Below are positions 25,998 to 35,538 of a stretch of 64,000 nucleotides of DNA, piece after piece. Below the pieces are notes generated by a model. That model was not told the DNA's origin, ran no database searches, and saw only the letters and a list, made by a program, of their open reading frames with translations. This stretch comes from Cupriavidus basilensis (lineage in GTDB: Bacteria; Pseudomonadota; Gammaproteobacteria; Burkholderiales; Burkholderiaceae). The DNA is taken from NCBI RefSeq assembly GCF_029335485.1, contig NZ_JARJLM010000158.1:19023-83022 (forward strand). The letters run 5' to 3'. Position 1 is the first letter of the stretch; each line of letters begins with the position of its first letter. A program made the position numbers and the translations under genes.

Positions 25998-27539
25998 CTA
26001 TATGCGGAACGCGGCAATGGCCTGGTCGAGCTGGCGCGCCTGGTCCTGCAGCGACGCCGCAGCGGCAGTGGCCTGCTCCACCAGCGCGGCATTCTGCTGG
26101 GTGGCTTCGTCCATCGAGGTCACCGCCCGGTTGACCTGCTCGATGCCGCTGCTCTGCTCCAGCGACGCGGCTGCGATCTCGCCCATGATGTCGGTCACGC
26201 GGCGAATCGCCGCCACCACGTCCTCCATGGTACTTGCGGCCCGCCCGGCCAGGCCGCTGCCGGTCGCTACATGCGCCAGCGAGGTCTCGATCATGGACTT
26301 GATCTCGCGGGCAGCCCCCGCGCTGCGCTGCGCCAGACTGCGCACCTCGCCGGCGACCACGGCGAAGCCGCGCCCTTGTTCGCCGGCCCGCGCGGCCTCC
26401 ACGGCGGCATTGAGCGCAAGGATATTGGTCTGGAAGGCAATGCCGTCGACCACGCCGATGATCTCCGCCACGGTCTTGGCCGCCGCGCTGATATCGCCCA
26501 TCGTGGCCATGACTTCGCCCACCACCGCACCGCCCTGGTGCGCCACCTCGACCGCGCTGACTGCGAGCTGGCTGGCCTGGCGCGCGTTGTCGGCGTTCTG
26601 GCGGACGGTGGAGGTCATCTGCTCCATGCTGGACGCCGTTTCCTGCAAGGATGCCGCCTGCGCCTCGGTACGGCCGGAGAGGTCGGCATTGCCGGCGGCG
26701 ATCTGCCGCGTGGCCGCGGTGATGGCCTCCGAGCCGTCGCGCACGCGGCCCACGGTAGTGGCCAGGCTGCCCTGCATGCGGCCCAGCCCTTCCAGCAGGC
26801 GGCCCATCTCGTCGCGGCGCGTCACCCGCACCGGGTGGCTGAGATCGCCCTGCGCGATGCGGTCGAACTGCCGCAGCGCCAGTTCCAGCGGGCCAACGAT
26901 GGCACGCAGCAGAAACACCGCGCAGGCGGCCGCCACCAGCAGCGACAGCACGATGGCGGCAATCACGCCGTTGCGGAATTGACGGTACGCCACCTGCGAT
27001 GCATCGAAATTGCCCGCCGCCATCCTGAGCTGCAACTGGCTCAGCCTGAGGCTGCTGTCATTGGCATCGCGGAACAGCCTGGAAAGCCTGCCATCCATGA
27101 TCTGGTCGGCCAGGGCACGGTCACGGGCACGCAGCGCTGCGATGATGGCCGCAATGCCATCGCGGTTGGCGGCCTCCCGCTTGCCGGCGACCTCGCTGGC
27201 CAGGCGGTCCTCCTCGCTGTCGCGGGGCAAGGCCATGAACCGCTTCCACGCGGTATCCGAGCGCGCCACCAGCTCTTCGGTGCGCTCCAGCAGACCGGAT
27301 GCCTCGGGACTGTCGGGATAAAGCATGGCGCGATCCAGCGCGGTGCGGGCCCGGGTCAGGCTCAGATCCGCCTCGCCCAGCGCCAGGGCCGAGGCGAGCT
27401 GGTTCGAATAGGTGGCCTCATGTGCCTGGTTGGCGGCGCGCAAGCCCAGCAAGGCGGCCGCGCCTATGCCGAGCGCAAGCAGGAACAACAGGGAAACCGT
27501 GGCAATGAGACGGGCGCGGATGGTGAGGCTTGCGATCAT
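25998..27539 (-). CDS. Methyl-accepting chemotaxis protein
   Basis: The 513-residue chemoreceptor starts with a membrane helix (10-30). A short periplasmic four-helix domain (about 35-185) and a second membrane helix (about 190-212) follow, then HAMP (about 213-266) and the coiled-coil signalling domain. The hairpin tip [24 protein letters not shown] is intact near residue 385. The ligand is unknown. It ends in AIAAFRI without a CheR-binding pentapeptide. It is transcribed away from a second, related receptor gene 222 bases to the right, so the two probably arose by duplication and share a regulatory gap. Confidence 0.9.
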   Translation of the reverse strand: MIASLTIRARLIATVSLLFLLALGIGAAALLGLRAANQAHEATYSNQLASALALGEADLSLTRARTALDRAMLYPDSPEASGLLERTEELVARSDTAWKRFMALPRDSEEDRLASEVAGKREAANRDGIAAIIAALRARDRALADQIMDGRLSRLFRDANDSSLRLSQLQLRMAAGNFDASQVAYRQFRNGVIAAIVLSLLVAAACAVFLLRAIVGPLELALRQFDRIAQGDLSHPVRVTRRDEMGRLLEGLGRMQGSLATTVGRVRDGSEAITAATRQIAAGNADLSGRTEAQAASLQETASSMEQMTSTVRQNADNARQASQLAVSAVEVAHQGGAVVGEVMATMGDISAAAKTVAEIIGVVDGIAFQTNILALNAAVEAARAGEQGRGFAVVAGEVRSLAQRSAGAAREIKSMIETSLAHVATGSGLAGRAASTMEDVVAAIRRVTDIMGEIAAASLEQSSGIEQVNRAVTSMDEATQQNAALVEQATAAAASLQDQARQLDQAIAAFRI

Positions 27540-27760
27540 GATGCGAAGGGGGCGGTTCGCTGGAGGGGGACGCCCTCTCTATCGGTGCAACGCAACAAAA
27601 CTTGAACTGGCGCCGCGCTGTGTGCCGGAACAGGCGCCCTGCATCCCGCGGACGGCCTGTCGCACTTGATCTAGCTCAAACAATACGCCATCGCCCGGTC
27701 AAGTCTGGACGCCGCCGGCCGTTAGCGGACTGACCTCAAACCCTCGTTTCGATCCCGACG

Positions 27761-29317
27761 ATGAAAAACCTTAGCGTGCGCACTGGGCTGCTGGCGATCC
27801 TGGTGACCTTTGCATTGATGATCGTGTTTGGCGCCGGCGTCGGCGTGCTCGCGCTGCGCGCCGCCAACCAGACCACCGAGCGCGTCCAGCAGATCGCCGC
27901 CCGCACCCTGCTGCTGGACGATGCCTACAAGGACATGACCCGCGCCCGCTCGGCGCTGGCGCGCGCCTATTCCTCGGCACGCGAAGGCAGCGCCGGGGTC
28001 GATGCCAACGCACTCGACGCGGCGCAGGCATCGCTCAAGCGCTCGGGCGAGCAACTGCAGCGTTTTGGCGCCGCCGCCGCGCTGGAAGGGCAAGACGAGG
28101 CCCTGCGCCGCCAGGTCGTTGGGGCCGCGCGGGCGCACGCCGCCACGGTCGAGCGCGCCATGGCAGCGCTGCGCGCCGGGGACCCCGCCGGCTATGCAGC
28201 CGTCAACGACAAGGAGGTGACACCCTCCGGCGCCGCCTATTCGAAAGGTGCCGCAGCCTTCCAGCAGCAGGCAAGCCAGCTCGCGCAGCAGGAGGCCGAG
28301 GCCAGCGGCGCACGCTACGGCCTGGTGGTCAAGCTGGTGGTCGTGGGCATCACGGCCGCGCTTGGGCTGATCGTCGCGGTACACCTTGGGCTGCGCGCAT
28401 TCATCGTCAGGCCCCTGGCCGCCGCCGCCGAGCACCTTGGCCGCGTGGCCGAGGGCGACCTGAGCCAGCGCGCGGCAGCCGCGGGCGGCAACGAGGTGGG
28501 ACGCGTGCTCACCGCGGTGGCACGCATGCAGGAGGCGCTGATCCGCACCGTCACGCAAGTGCGGGCCAGTTCGGATTCGGTCAATATCGGCGCGCGCGAG
28601 ATTGCCGCCGGCAATACGGATCTCTCCTCCCGCACGGAACAGCAGTCCGCCTCGCTCGAACAGACCGCCGCCAGCATGGAGCAGCTGACCTCCACCGTGA
28701 GCAACAACACGGAGAGCGCGCGCCAGGCCAGCACACTGGCCGCCGAGGCCGCCCGCCTGGCCATGCGCGGTGGCGACGACGTGCGCGGGGTGGTGCAGAC
28801 CATGGGCGACATCAACGGCAGCTCGCAACGCATCGCCGACATCATCGGCGTGATCGACGGCATTGCCTTCCAGACCAATATCCTGGCCCTGAACGCGGCC
28901 GTGGAAGCGGCGCGGGCTGGCGAAGCCGGCCGCGGCTTCGCGGTGGTGGCGGGCGAGGTGCGGGCGCTGGCGCAACGCAGCGCCAACGCTGCGCGCGAGA
29001 TCAAATCCCTGATCGACGACTCGGCCAGCAAGGTCAGCGCCGGCAACGCCCTGGTGGCGCAGGCCGGCCAGACCATGAGCGAGACCGTGGAGGCCGTACG
29101 CCGCGTGGCGCGGATCATGGAGGACATCTCCTCGGCATCGCTGGAGCAAAGCGCCGGCATCGTCCAGGTCAGCCAGGCGGTGACGCAGATGGAACAGGTC
29201 ACCCAGCAAAACGCCGCGCTGGTGGAGCAGGCCGCCGCCGCCGCCGGCTCGCTCGAAGCGCAGGCGCACCAGCTTGCCGAAGCGGTGGGCGCCTTCCGGC
29301 TGGCCCCGGTGGCCTGA
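27761..29317 (+). CDS. Methyl-accepting chemotaxis protein
   Basis: The 518-residue receptor has the same layout as its divergent neighbour: membrane helix (8-30), periplasmic helical domain (about 35-185), second membrane helix (about 190-212), HAMP, and a signalling domain with intact [19 protein letters not shown] near residue 365. The sensor domain is rich in Ala/Gln and shows no recognisable small-molecule fold beyond a four-helix bundle. It has no C-terminal pentapeptide. No che or flagellar genes are nearby, so it feeds a chemosensory array encoded elsewhere. Confidence 0.9.
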   Translation: MKNLSVRTGLLAILVTFALMIVFGAGVGVLALRAANQTTERVQQIAARTLLLDDAYKDMTRARSALARAYSSAREGSAGVDANALDAAQASLKRSGEQLQRFGAAAALEGQDEALRRQVVGAARAHAATVERAMAALRAGDPAGYAAVNDKEVTPSGAAYSKGAAAFQQQASQLAQQEAEASGARYGLVVKLVVVGITAALGLIVAVHLGLRAFIVRPLAAAAEHLGRVAEGDLSQRAAAAGGNEVGRVLTAVARMQEALIRTVTQVRASSDSVNIGAREIAAGNTDLSSRTEQQSASLEQTAASMEQLTSTVSNNTESARQASTLAAEAARLAMRGGDDVRGVVQTMGDINGSSQRIADIIGVIDGIAFQTNILALNAAVEAARAGEAGRGFAVVAGEVRALAQRSANAAREIKSLIDDSASKVSAGNALVAQAGQTMSETVEAVRRVARIMEDISSASLEQSAGIVQVSQAVTQMEQVTQQNAALVEQAAAAAGSLEAQAHQLAEAVGAFRLAPVA

Positions 29318-29346
29318 GCGGGCGCAGCGCTCGCCGCCGGGCCCGC

Positions 29347-30213
29347 TCACGGCGCCGACAGGCCGCGCTGCAAGGTGGTCTTGAGCATGGAGAACACCTG
29401 CCGGGCCACCGGGTTGGCGGCATTCGGACGTGCCCAGAGGTAGTACGTCACATCCGGCAGGCGCGGCAGCCCATCCTTGTCCCCCAGCACGCGCATGTCG
29501 GCCCCCAGCAGGTCGATGCTGCGCGCGGTAATCCCCAGCCCGGCGCGAATGGCCGCCTTGATGCCGATCAGGCTTGGCGCCAGGTAGGCGGCGCGCCACG
29601 GCACGCCAGCCTCCTTGAGCGCCTCCAGCGCCAGCTTGCGGAACAGGCTGGGCTCATCGGCCAGGATCAGCGGCACCGTGCTGCCGTGCTCATAGGCAAA
29701 ATCCGCCGCGCAAACCCAGATGGTGGGCGAGGTGCGCAACACCAGGCCGTCCAGGCTGGTGTCTTCGCGCGTCGACACGGTCAGGTCGATCTCCCCGCGC
29801 CGCAGCGACTCCATCAGGAAGGGACTGCGCCCCACGTGGATCTCCAGCCGCAAGGCAGGCGAAGCCCGCGCGATATGGGACAGCAGCGGCGGCAGGATGG
29901 TGTCGGCCACATCGTGCGGCGCGCCGATCCGCAGCGATCCGGTCAGGTCGCCCTCGCGCAGCACGCGCAGCGCCTCGTCGTTCAGGCTCAGCAATTGCCG
30001 CGCGTACTCCACCAGCTTGTTGCCATGCCGGGTGAGCTGCTTGCCCCGCCCCTGCCGCTCGAACAGCGCCAGCGCCACCTGCTCCTCCAGCCGCTGCATC
30101 TGCTGGGTGACGGCGGATTGCGTGCGATGCAGCCGCTCGGCAGCGGCGCCGAAGGTGCCGTGATCGGCAATGGCGACCAGGGTGCGCAGCAGATCCAGAT
30201 CGAGATTACGCAT
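29347..30213 (-). CDS. LysR-type regulator of the thiol/sulfur cassette
   Basis: The 288-residue LysR protein has an HTH in residues 3-62 (LDLLRTLVAIADHGTFGAAA, RTQSAVTQQMQRLEEQ) and an effector domain to the C-terminus. It diverges from a cupin dioxygenase, rhodanese, Bug receptor and cystathionine lyase cluster, so it probably activates that cluster in response to a thiol or related sulfur compound; this is inferred from position. Two 12-base direct repeats spaced 20 bases apart lie directly upstream of its start, a likely binding region. It converges with the chemoreceptor gene, with 29 bases between the stops. Confidence 0.87.
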   Translation of the reverse strand: MRNLDLDLLRTLVAIADHGTFGAAAERLHRTQSAVTQQMQRLEEQVALALFERQGRGKQLTRHGNKLVEYARQLLSLNDEALRVLREGDLTGSLRIGAPHDVADTILPPLLSHIARASPALRLEIHVGRSPFLMESLRRGEIDLTVSTREDTSLDGLVLRTSPTIWVCAADFAYEHGSTVPLILADEPSLFRKLALEALKEAGVPWRAAYLAPSLIGIKAAIRAGLGITARSIDLLGADMRVLGDKDGLPRLPDVTYYLWARPNAANPVARQVFSMLKTTLQRGLSAP

Positions 30214-30226
30214 TCATTAGACTTGC

Positions 30227-30258
30227 TTAAGTGTTTTCATGGGTGATTAAGTGGTTTC
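30227..30258. promoter_or_regulatory. Two 12-base direct repeats spaced 20 bases, likely LysR binding region
   Basis: TTAAGTGTTTTC (30227-30238) and TTAAGTGGTTTC (30247-30258) differ at one base and lie exactly two helical turns apart. They are in the divergent gap between the LysR and cupin genes. The protein that binds is inferred. Confidence 0.45.
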
Positions 30259-30361
30259 GGGCGGTGGCCTTCATTACAGTGAAACCTGACGGCGCTACGC
30301 AACGCCCCGCAAGCCAATATCCCACAAGACTTACCAGAGACCCAGCAAGGATTCTAGAGAC

Positions 30362-30949
30362 ATGTCGATCGCACAACAACGCCAGGCCGCCGTCGGGGAC
30401 GCCATTCGATCCATCAAGGAAATCGTTGCCAGCGCAGGCGTCACCCGTGACTCGCTGGCCGGCGTGCTGACGCAGGTGGAGCAACTCGCGGCCAGCCCGC
30501 AACTGTGGGCGGAGAGCGAATTCGCCCCGCCCGAGGAGGGCGAGCGCCAGGCCCGCTACCTGATTGCCGAAGACACCGACCAGACCTTCGCGCTATACCT
30601 GAACGTGATGCGGCCCGGCAAGCGCATCCCGCCGCACAACCACACCACGTGGGCCTGCGTGGCGGGCGTGGTCGGCACGGAATACAACGACGTCTACCTG
30701 CGCACCGACGACGGCAGCCAGCCCGGCGTGGGCACGCTCGCGCATTCGCACACCGTGGAAGTCGGCCCGGGCACGGGCATCGCGCTGCTGCCCGATGACA
30801 TCCATTCGGTGGAAATCCGCGGCGAAGCCGTGATCCGTCATCTGCATATGTACGGCCGCGCGCTCGAAACCCTGACCGACCGCCTCTCCTTCGACCTCGA
30901 GACCGGCCGCAGCCAGGTCATGGGCGTGGGCGTCAAGACGCGCCGCTAG
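30362..30949 (+). CDS. Thiol dioxygenase-type cupin (cysteine or 3-mercaptopropionate dioxygenase family)
   Basis: The 195-residue single-domain cupin shows the iron site of bacterial thiol dioxygenases. The PPHNHTTWACVAGVVGTEYN stretch (near residues 90-109) gives two histidines, and DDIHSVEI near 142 gives the third. These enzymes add oxygen to a thiol to give a sulfinate. Cysteine and 3-mercaptopropionate are the usual substrates, and the sequence alone does not decide between them. It is the first gene of a rightward cluster with a four-domain rhodanese, a Bug receptor and a cystathionine-lyase-like enzyme, which supports a sulfur-compound pathway. The start follows the usual N-terminal helix. 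Confidence 0.8.
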   Translation: MSIAQQRQAAVGDAIRSIKEIVASAGVTRDSLAGVLTQVEQLAASPQLWAESEFAPPEEGERQARYLIAEDTDQTFALYLNVMRPGKRIPPHNHTTWACVAGVVGTEYNDVYLRTDDGSQPGVGTLAHSHTVEVGPGTGIALLPDDIHSVEIRGEAVIRHLHMYGRALETLTDRLSFDLETGRSQVMGVGVKTRR

Positions 30950-31066
30950 CAGACACCGGGCTGCCGCGCCGGCACGCCCGGCCCAACCCTCACCCAATGC
31001 ATTACCGCTTGCCTCCCGCCCGTGCGCGGCCAGGAGGCCAGGCCCCCTTTTTGCCTGAACAAACAC

Positions 31067-32719
31067 ATGCCCGCTCTCCTCGCTGCGCCCGCTACCGCCG
31101 ATACGGTCGATACCGCCGCTACGCATTACGCCCTGGTCGATCCCGTCGTCCTCAAGGGATGGCTGCACGACCAGGATGAAATCGCCCTGTTCGATATCCG
31201 CGAGCATGGCCAGTACGGCGAAGGCCACCCGTTCTACGCCGTGCCGCTGCCCTATAGCCGGCTCGAGCTCGACATCGGCCGCCTGGCGCCCAACGCCTCG
31301 GCCCGCATCGTGCTGGCCGACGATGGCGACGGCGTGGCGCCGCGCGCCGCCCACGCCCTGGCGGCACTCGGCTACACAAGGCTGTTTGTGCTCGATGGCG
31401 GCGTGCCCGGCTGGCAGGCCGCGGGCTACGTCCTGTTCGCCGGCGTCAACGTGCCCTCCAAGGCCTTTGGCGAACTGGCCGAGCATCACTACGGCACGCC
31501 GCGCGTCTCGGCCGCCGGGCTGGCCGCCATGCAGGCCAGCGGGCAGCCGCCGGTGGTGCTCGACGGCCGCCCGGCCGCCGAGTTCCGCAAGATGAATATC
31601 CCCGGCGCCATCTGCTGCCCCAACGGCGAACTGGCTTACCGCCTGCGTGACCTCGTGCCGGACGCCACCACGCCCATCGTGATCAACTGCGCCGGCCGCA
31701 CCCGCAGCATCATCGGCGCCCAGACGCTGATCCATTTCGGCGTGCCCAATCCCGTGTTCGCCCTGGAGAACGGCACCCAGGGCTGGTACCTGAACGATTT
31801 CAAGCTGGAGCATGGCGGCACGCGCCGCTATCCGGACAACGACGCGCCGCGCGGTCTCGACGCCGCCCGGAATGCCGCGCAGGCCATGGCCAGCCGCTTC
31901 GCCGTGCCGTGCATCGGTGCCGCGCAAGCCCGCATGTGGCTGGACGACCGCTTGCGCACCACCTACCTGTGCGACGTTCGCACGCCGGAGGAATACGCAG
32001 CCGGTTCGGTGCCCGGGGCCCAGCACACGCCCGGCGGCCAGCTCATCCAGGCCACCGACCAGTACGTGGGCGTGCGGCGTGCCCGCCTTGTGCTGATGGA
32101 CGCCGACGGCGTGCGTGCCCCCGTGGTGGCCAGCTGGCTGCGCCAGATGGGGCACGACGCGGTGGTGCTCGAAGGCGGCATTGCCGCGGCATTGGCCGGC
32201 GGCCTGGCCGCCCGGGATGGCCCCGCGGCGCCCACCACCGTGCTCCGCCGCATCGATACGCCCACGCTGGCCGCGCAACTGGCCGGGCAACGCGCACTTG
32301 CGCTCGATGTGCGCCCCAGCGCGGCGTATCGCGCGGGACACATCCAGGGCAGCCGCTGGTCGATCCGCCCCGTAGTTGCGCGCGACCTGGCGGATGTGCC
32401 GCACGACACGGCGCTGGTACTGATCGGGGACGCCGGGCAGCCTGGCGTAGCGGCGCTGGCCTTGGCGGAACTGGTGGCGCTCGGCTACCGCGACGTAAGC
32501 GTGCTCGACGGCGGCGTCGGCGCGTGGCAGGCCGCGGGCCTCGCGCTGGTCACCGGCAGCGCGGACTGCCTGCCGGATGCGCGCTGCATCGATTTCCTGT
32601 TCTTCGTGCACGACCGCCACGACGGCAACAAGGAAGCCGCGCGCCGCTACCTGGCCTGGGAAACCAACCTGATCGGCCAGCTCGACGCGCAGGAACTGGC
32701 CACCTTCCGCTTCGCCTGA
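31067..32719 (+). CDS. Four-domain rhodanese with a single catalytic cysteine
   Basis: The 550-residue protein contains four rhodanese-like repeats at about residues 22-125, 147-255, 290-385 and 405-505. Each has the DxR...E(F/Y) start and a C-terminal (L/V)xGGxxxW-like end. Only repeat 2 keeps the active-site loop, INCAGRTRS with Cys208. The equivalent loops in repeats 1, 3 and 4 read ADDGDGVAP, MDADGVRAP and IGDAGQPG and lack cysteine. The protein would move sulfane sulfur or bind it, with three repeats structural. It follows the cupin gene after about 115 bases, in the sulfur cassette. The ATG at 31067 was preferred over an in-frame upstream start at 31022. Confidence 0.83.
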   Translation: MPALLAAPATADTVDTAATHYALVDPVVLKGWLHDQDEIALFDIREHGQYGEGHPFYAVPLPYSRLELDIGRLAPNASARIVLADDGDGVAPRAAHALAALGYTRLFVLDGGVPGWQAAGYVLFAGVNVPSKAFGELAEHHYGTPRVSAAGLAAMQASGQPPVVLDGRPAAEFRKMNIPGAICCPNGELAYRLRDLVPDATTPIVINCAGRTRSIIGAQTLIHFGVPNPVFALENGTQGWYLNDFKLEHGGTRRYPDNDAPRGLDAARNAAQAMASRFAVPCIGAAQARMWLDDRLRTTYLCDVRTPEEYAAGSVPGAQHTPGGQLIQATDQYVGVRRARLVLMDADGVRAPVVASWLRQMGHDAVVLEGGIAAALAGGLAARDGPAAPTTVLRRIDTPTLAAQLAGQRALALDVRPSAAYRAGHIQGSRWSIRPVVARDLADVPHDTALVLIGDAGQPGVAALALAELVALGYRDVSVLDGGVGAWQAAGLALVTGSADCLPDARCIDFLFFVHDRHDGNKEAARRYLAWETNLIGQLDAQELATFRFA

Positions 32720-33023
32720 GCCAGCGCCATGCGATCCGTTCCTGCCTGATCCAAGCCATTTCGCACCATGAACCGCCACCAGCGACCGAGCCCGCTCGCG
32801 CATCCACCGCCCACCCACCGGCACGGCGACGGACGCGCGCAGCCGGCAAGGCGAGTCGCAAGGCAACGATTCCCAACCGGCTCGACGGTGCAGCGCCAAG
32901 GGGACGCCCCGGCATTCCGGGAACACAGGGGCTGGAGCGGCGCGCGATGCATCGCGCGGGGCCGCAGAAGCCCGCCCAGCCTCCCTTCGCACTGACATCT
33001 CTCTACAGATACAGGGGTTCTTC
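32720..33023. other. Gap between rhodanese and Bug receptor genes
   Basis: About 300 GC-rich bases without a gene I can support. There are no clear repeats or terminator with a T-run. The next gene may have its own promoter here. Confidence 0.4.
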
Positions 33024-34031
33024 ATGTCACGCATCAAGCATGTCCTGGCCAGCACCTTCGCTACCGCCACCGTCGCCGCATTCGCCCTCGCCACCACCCC
33101 CGCCACGGCCCAGCCGCTGGCGCCGGTCGGCGGCTACCCGTCGCAGCCGCTGCGCTTCGTCTCGCCCTTCCCCGCCGGCGGCGGCAACGACGCCATCACC
33201 CGCATCGTCACCACCCGGCTGGGCGAGGTGCTCGGCCAGACCGCCGTCACCGACAATCGCGGCGGCGCCGGCGGCAATATCGGTACGCGCCTGGTTGCCG
33301 AGGCCAAGCCCGATGGCTACACCCTGCTCACTTCGCAGGTATCGGTGATGGCCGTCAACCCGACCCTGTACGGCGCCCCGGGCTTCGACCCGGTGAAGAA
33401 CTTCACGCCGGTCACGCAGATCAACGCGGCGCCGCTGGCCATCGTGGTGGCCGCCAATGCACCATGGCAGACCTTTGCCGAACTGGCTGCGCAGGCCAAG
33501 GCCCAGCCGCAGAAGATCACCTTTGCCACGCCCGGTAATGGCACGCTGTCGCACCTGGTCGGCGTGGTGCTGGACAAGGACAGCGGCGTGACGCTGCAGC
33601 ATGTGCCCTACAAGGGCGCCGGCCCCGCCATCAACGACCTGCTGGGCGGCCAGGTGAACGTGCTGATCACCTCCACCGCCTCGGTGGCCGGCTTTATCCA
33701 GGGCGGCCGGATGCGCGCGCTGGCGGTGACCAGCCCGCGCCGCCTCGGCGTGTTCGCCAAGGTGCCGACGCTGGAAGAACTGGGCTATCGCAATGCCCGC
33801 TTCGAAGACTGGTATGGCGTGTTCGCGCCGGCCGGCACCCCGCCCGAGCGCGTCGCCTACCTGAACCGCGCCATCGTGCAGGTGCTGCAGATGCCGGAAG
33901 TGGTGAAACTGATCAATGACGGCGGCAGCGATGTGGTGGCCAGCAAACCGGATGCGTTCGCCGTGCAGCTCAAGGCAGACATCGCGCGCTGGTCGCATAT
34001 CGTCAAGCTGTCCGGCGCGCGCATGGACTGA
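33024..34031 (+). CDS. Bug-family (TctC) periplasmic solute receptor
   Basis: The 335-residue protein has a signal peptide (1-30, ending in TTPATAQP). The Bug fold follows with RFVSPFPAGGGNDAITRIV near residue 45, TDNRGGAGGNIGTRLVAEA near 75, DGYTLL, and VPYKGAGPAINDLLGGQVNV near 195. Bug receptors bind small organic acids in the periplasm. No tctAB transporter genes are adjacent, as is common for orphan Bug genes in Burkholderiales. Its place in a thiol/sulfur cassette suggests a carboxylated sulfur compound as ligand, which is inferred. Confidence 0.9.
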   Translation: MSRIKHVLASTFATATVAAFALATTPATAQPLAPVGGYPSQPLRFVSPFPAGGGNDAITRIVTTRLGEVLGQTAVTDNRGGAGGNIGTRLVAEAKPDGYTLLTSQVSVMAVNPTLYGAPGFDPVKNFTPVTQINAAPLAIVVAANAPWQTFAELAAQAKAQPQKITFATPGNGTLSHLVGVVLDKDSGVTLQHVPYKGAGPAINDLLGGQVNVLITSTASVAGFIQGGRMRALAVTSPRRLGVFAKVPTLEELGYRNARFEDWYGVFAPAGTPPERVAYLNRAIVQVLQMPEVVKLINDGGSDVVASKPDAFAVQLKADIARWSHIVKLSGARMD

Positions 34032-34176
34032 TGGATCGCAGTCCGGCGCGCAAACGGTATGGGCATGGGATTTGCAACCGCCTGCGCCAGCAACACGATA
34101 TACGCACGCACAGCCACGCACAGCCACGCCGGCCGCGCCGGCGCGGTACGGTGCCTCACCCTGATCGGGCCAAACC

Positions 34177-35394
34177 ATGAAACACAGCACGCTTACCCGC
34201 CTCGCGCATGCCGGCCGTACCGGCACCGTGGACGGCGGCCAGCCCGTCAACCCGCCCGTGGTACGCGCCAGCACGGTGCTCTTCGATTCCGTCGCGCAGA
34301 TGCGCGAGATGCGCTCGCGGCGCGGCAACGAGCGGCTCTTCACCTATGGCGCGCGCGGCAATCCCACCGCCTTCGCGCTGGAGGACATGGTCACTGAGCT
34401 GGAGGGCGGCTACCGCACCCGCCTGTTCCCCAGCGGACTCGCCGCCGCGGCAATGACGCTGCTGGCCTGCCTGCGCCCCGGCCAGCATGTGCTGCTGCCG
34501 GATTGCGTCTATGAGCCGGTACGCAAGCTCGCCGAGGGTTTTCTGGCGCAGCACGGCATTGCCGCCAGCTTCTATGCCAGCGACGGCCACGACCTGCAAG
34601 CCAGGCTGCGGCCGGAAACCCGTCTCGTCTACGTCGAGGCGCCCGGCTCGCTGGCTTACGAGATGTGCGACCTGCCCGCCATTGCCGGCATCGCCCGTCG
34701 GCACGGCGCGCTGGTGGCGGCCGACAACACCTGGGGCTCCGGCCTGCTATACCGCCCGCTCGCGCTCGGCGCGGATATCTCGCTGATGGCTGCCACCAAA
34801 TACCTGTCCGGCCATTCCGACGTGATGATGGGCACGGTCTGCACCACCGAGGCCGCCTGGCCGGCGCTTGCCGCCGCCGCCGACGCCTTCGGCATGGCCG
34901 TCAGCCCCGACGATGCCTACCTGGTACAGCGAGGCATGCGCTCGCTGGGCGCGCGCCTGGCCCAGCACGAGCGCGGCGCGCTGGCGGTAGCGCACTGGCT
35001 GCGCGCACGCCCGGAAGTGGCCGAGGTGTTCTGCCCCGCCCTGCCCGGCGACCCCGGCCATGCACTGTGGCGCCGGGATTGCCGCGGCACCAACGGGCTG
35101 CTGTCGTTCTCTCTGGGCGATGCTGCGCCGGATGCGGCCGAGCGCTTCGTCGACAGCCTTGCGCTGTTCGGCATCGGCGCCTCCTGGGGCGGCTTCGAGA
35201 GCCTTGCCGTGATCGCCGACCTGCGCGGCGCGCGCAGCGTGACCGACTGGTCAGCGCGCGGCCAGGTCATTCGCCTGCATATCGGGCTGGAGGATATCGA
35301 TGACCTGCTGGCGGATCTGGCGCAGGGGTTCGAGGCGATTGGCGGGAAGATTTCCTGCCATGTGAGTGCGATGCCGCCGGATTCGGCGCGCTAG
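34177..35394 (+). CDS. metC: Cystathionine beta-lyase-like PLP enzyme
   Basis: The 405-residue protein belongs to the Cys/Met metabolism PLP enzymes. Landmarks are YGARGNPTAFALE (about 57-69, with the PLP-phosphate-binding Tyr and Arg), YVEAPGSLAYEM, VAADNTWGSGLLYRP with the PLP-ring aspartate, and MAATKYLSGHSDVMMG where the lysine binds PLP. The YLSGHSD sequence is typical of MetC-type lyases, which split cystathionine or cysteine to pyruvate, ammonia and a thiol. Within this cassette it could also release sulfide or a thiol from a sulfur catabolite. It ends the rightward cluster. Confidence 0.87.
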   Translation: MKHSTLTRLAHAGRTGTVDGGQPVNPPVVRASTVLFDSVAQMREMRSRRGNERLFTYGARGNPTAFALEDMVTELEGGYRTRLFPSGLAAAAMTLLACLRPGQHVLLPDCVYEPVRKLAEGFLAQHGIAASFYASDGHDLQARLRPETRLVYVEAPGSLAYEMCDLPAIAGIARRHGALVAADNTWGSGLLYRPLALGADISLMAATKYLSGHSDVMMGTVCTTEAAWPALAAAADAFGMAVSPDDAYLVQRGMRSLGARLAQHERGALAVAHWLRARPEVAEVFCPALPGDPGHALWRRDCRGTNGLLSFSLGDAAPDAAERFVDSLALFGIGASWGGFESLAVIADLRGARSVTDWSARGQVIRLHIGLEDIDDLLADLAQGFEAIGGKISCHVSAMPPDSAR

Positions 35395-35538
35395 TTCCCG
35401 CTGGATCAGCCATCGCCGGCCAGCGGGCAGCCTCGCTTGGGCGCCGCCACATCCCGGGCCCGCGCGGCGGATCTGCGCATGCCGCCCGCCGCCCTCCCCA
35501 CAGGCTTACAATGCCGGCTTTCGCGCCCCCGCCACGCC

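Noticed and set aside
27722-29599. Open frame of about 625 codons on the - strand
   Set aside because: It is antisense to the rightward chemoreceptor gene and has no domain signature.
30593-33106. Open frame of over 800 codons on the - strand
   Set aside because: It covers the cupin and rhodanese genes in reverse; it is His/Arg/Gly-rich and has no conserved motif.
35395-35538. Possible cobalamin riboswitch before bluB
   Set aside because: The gap is too short and lacks the B12-box sequence and the expected stems.
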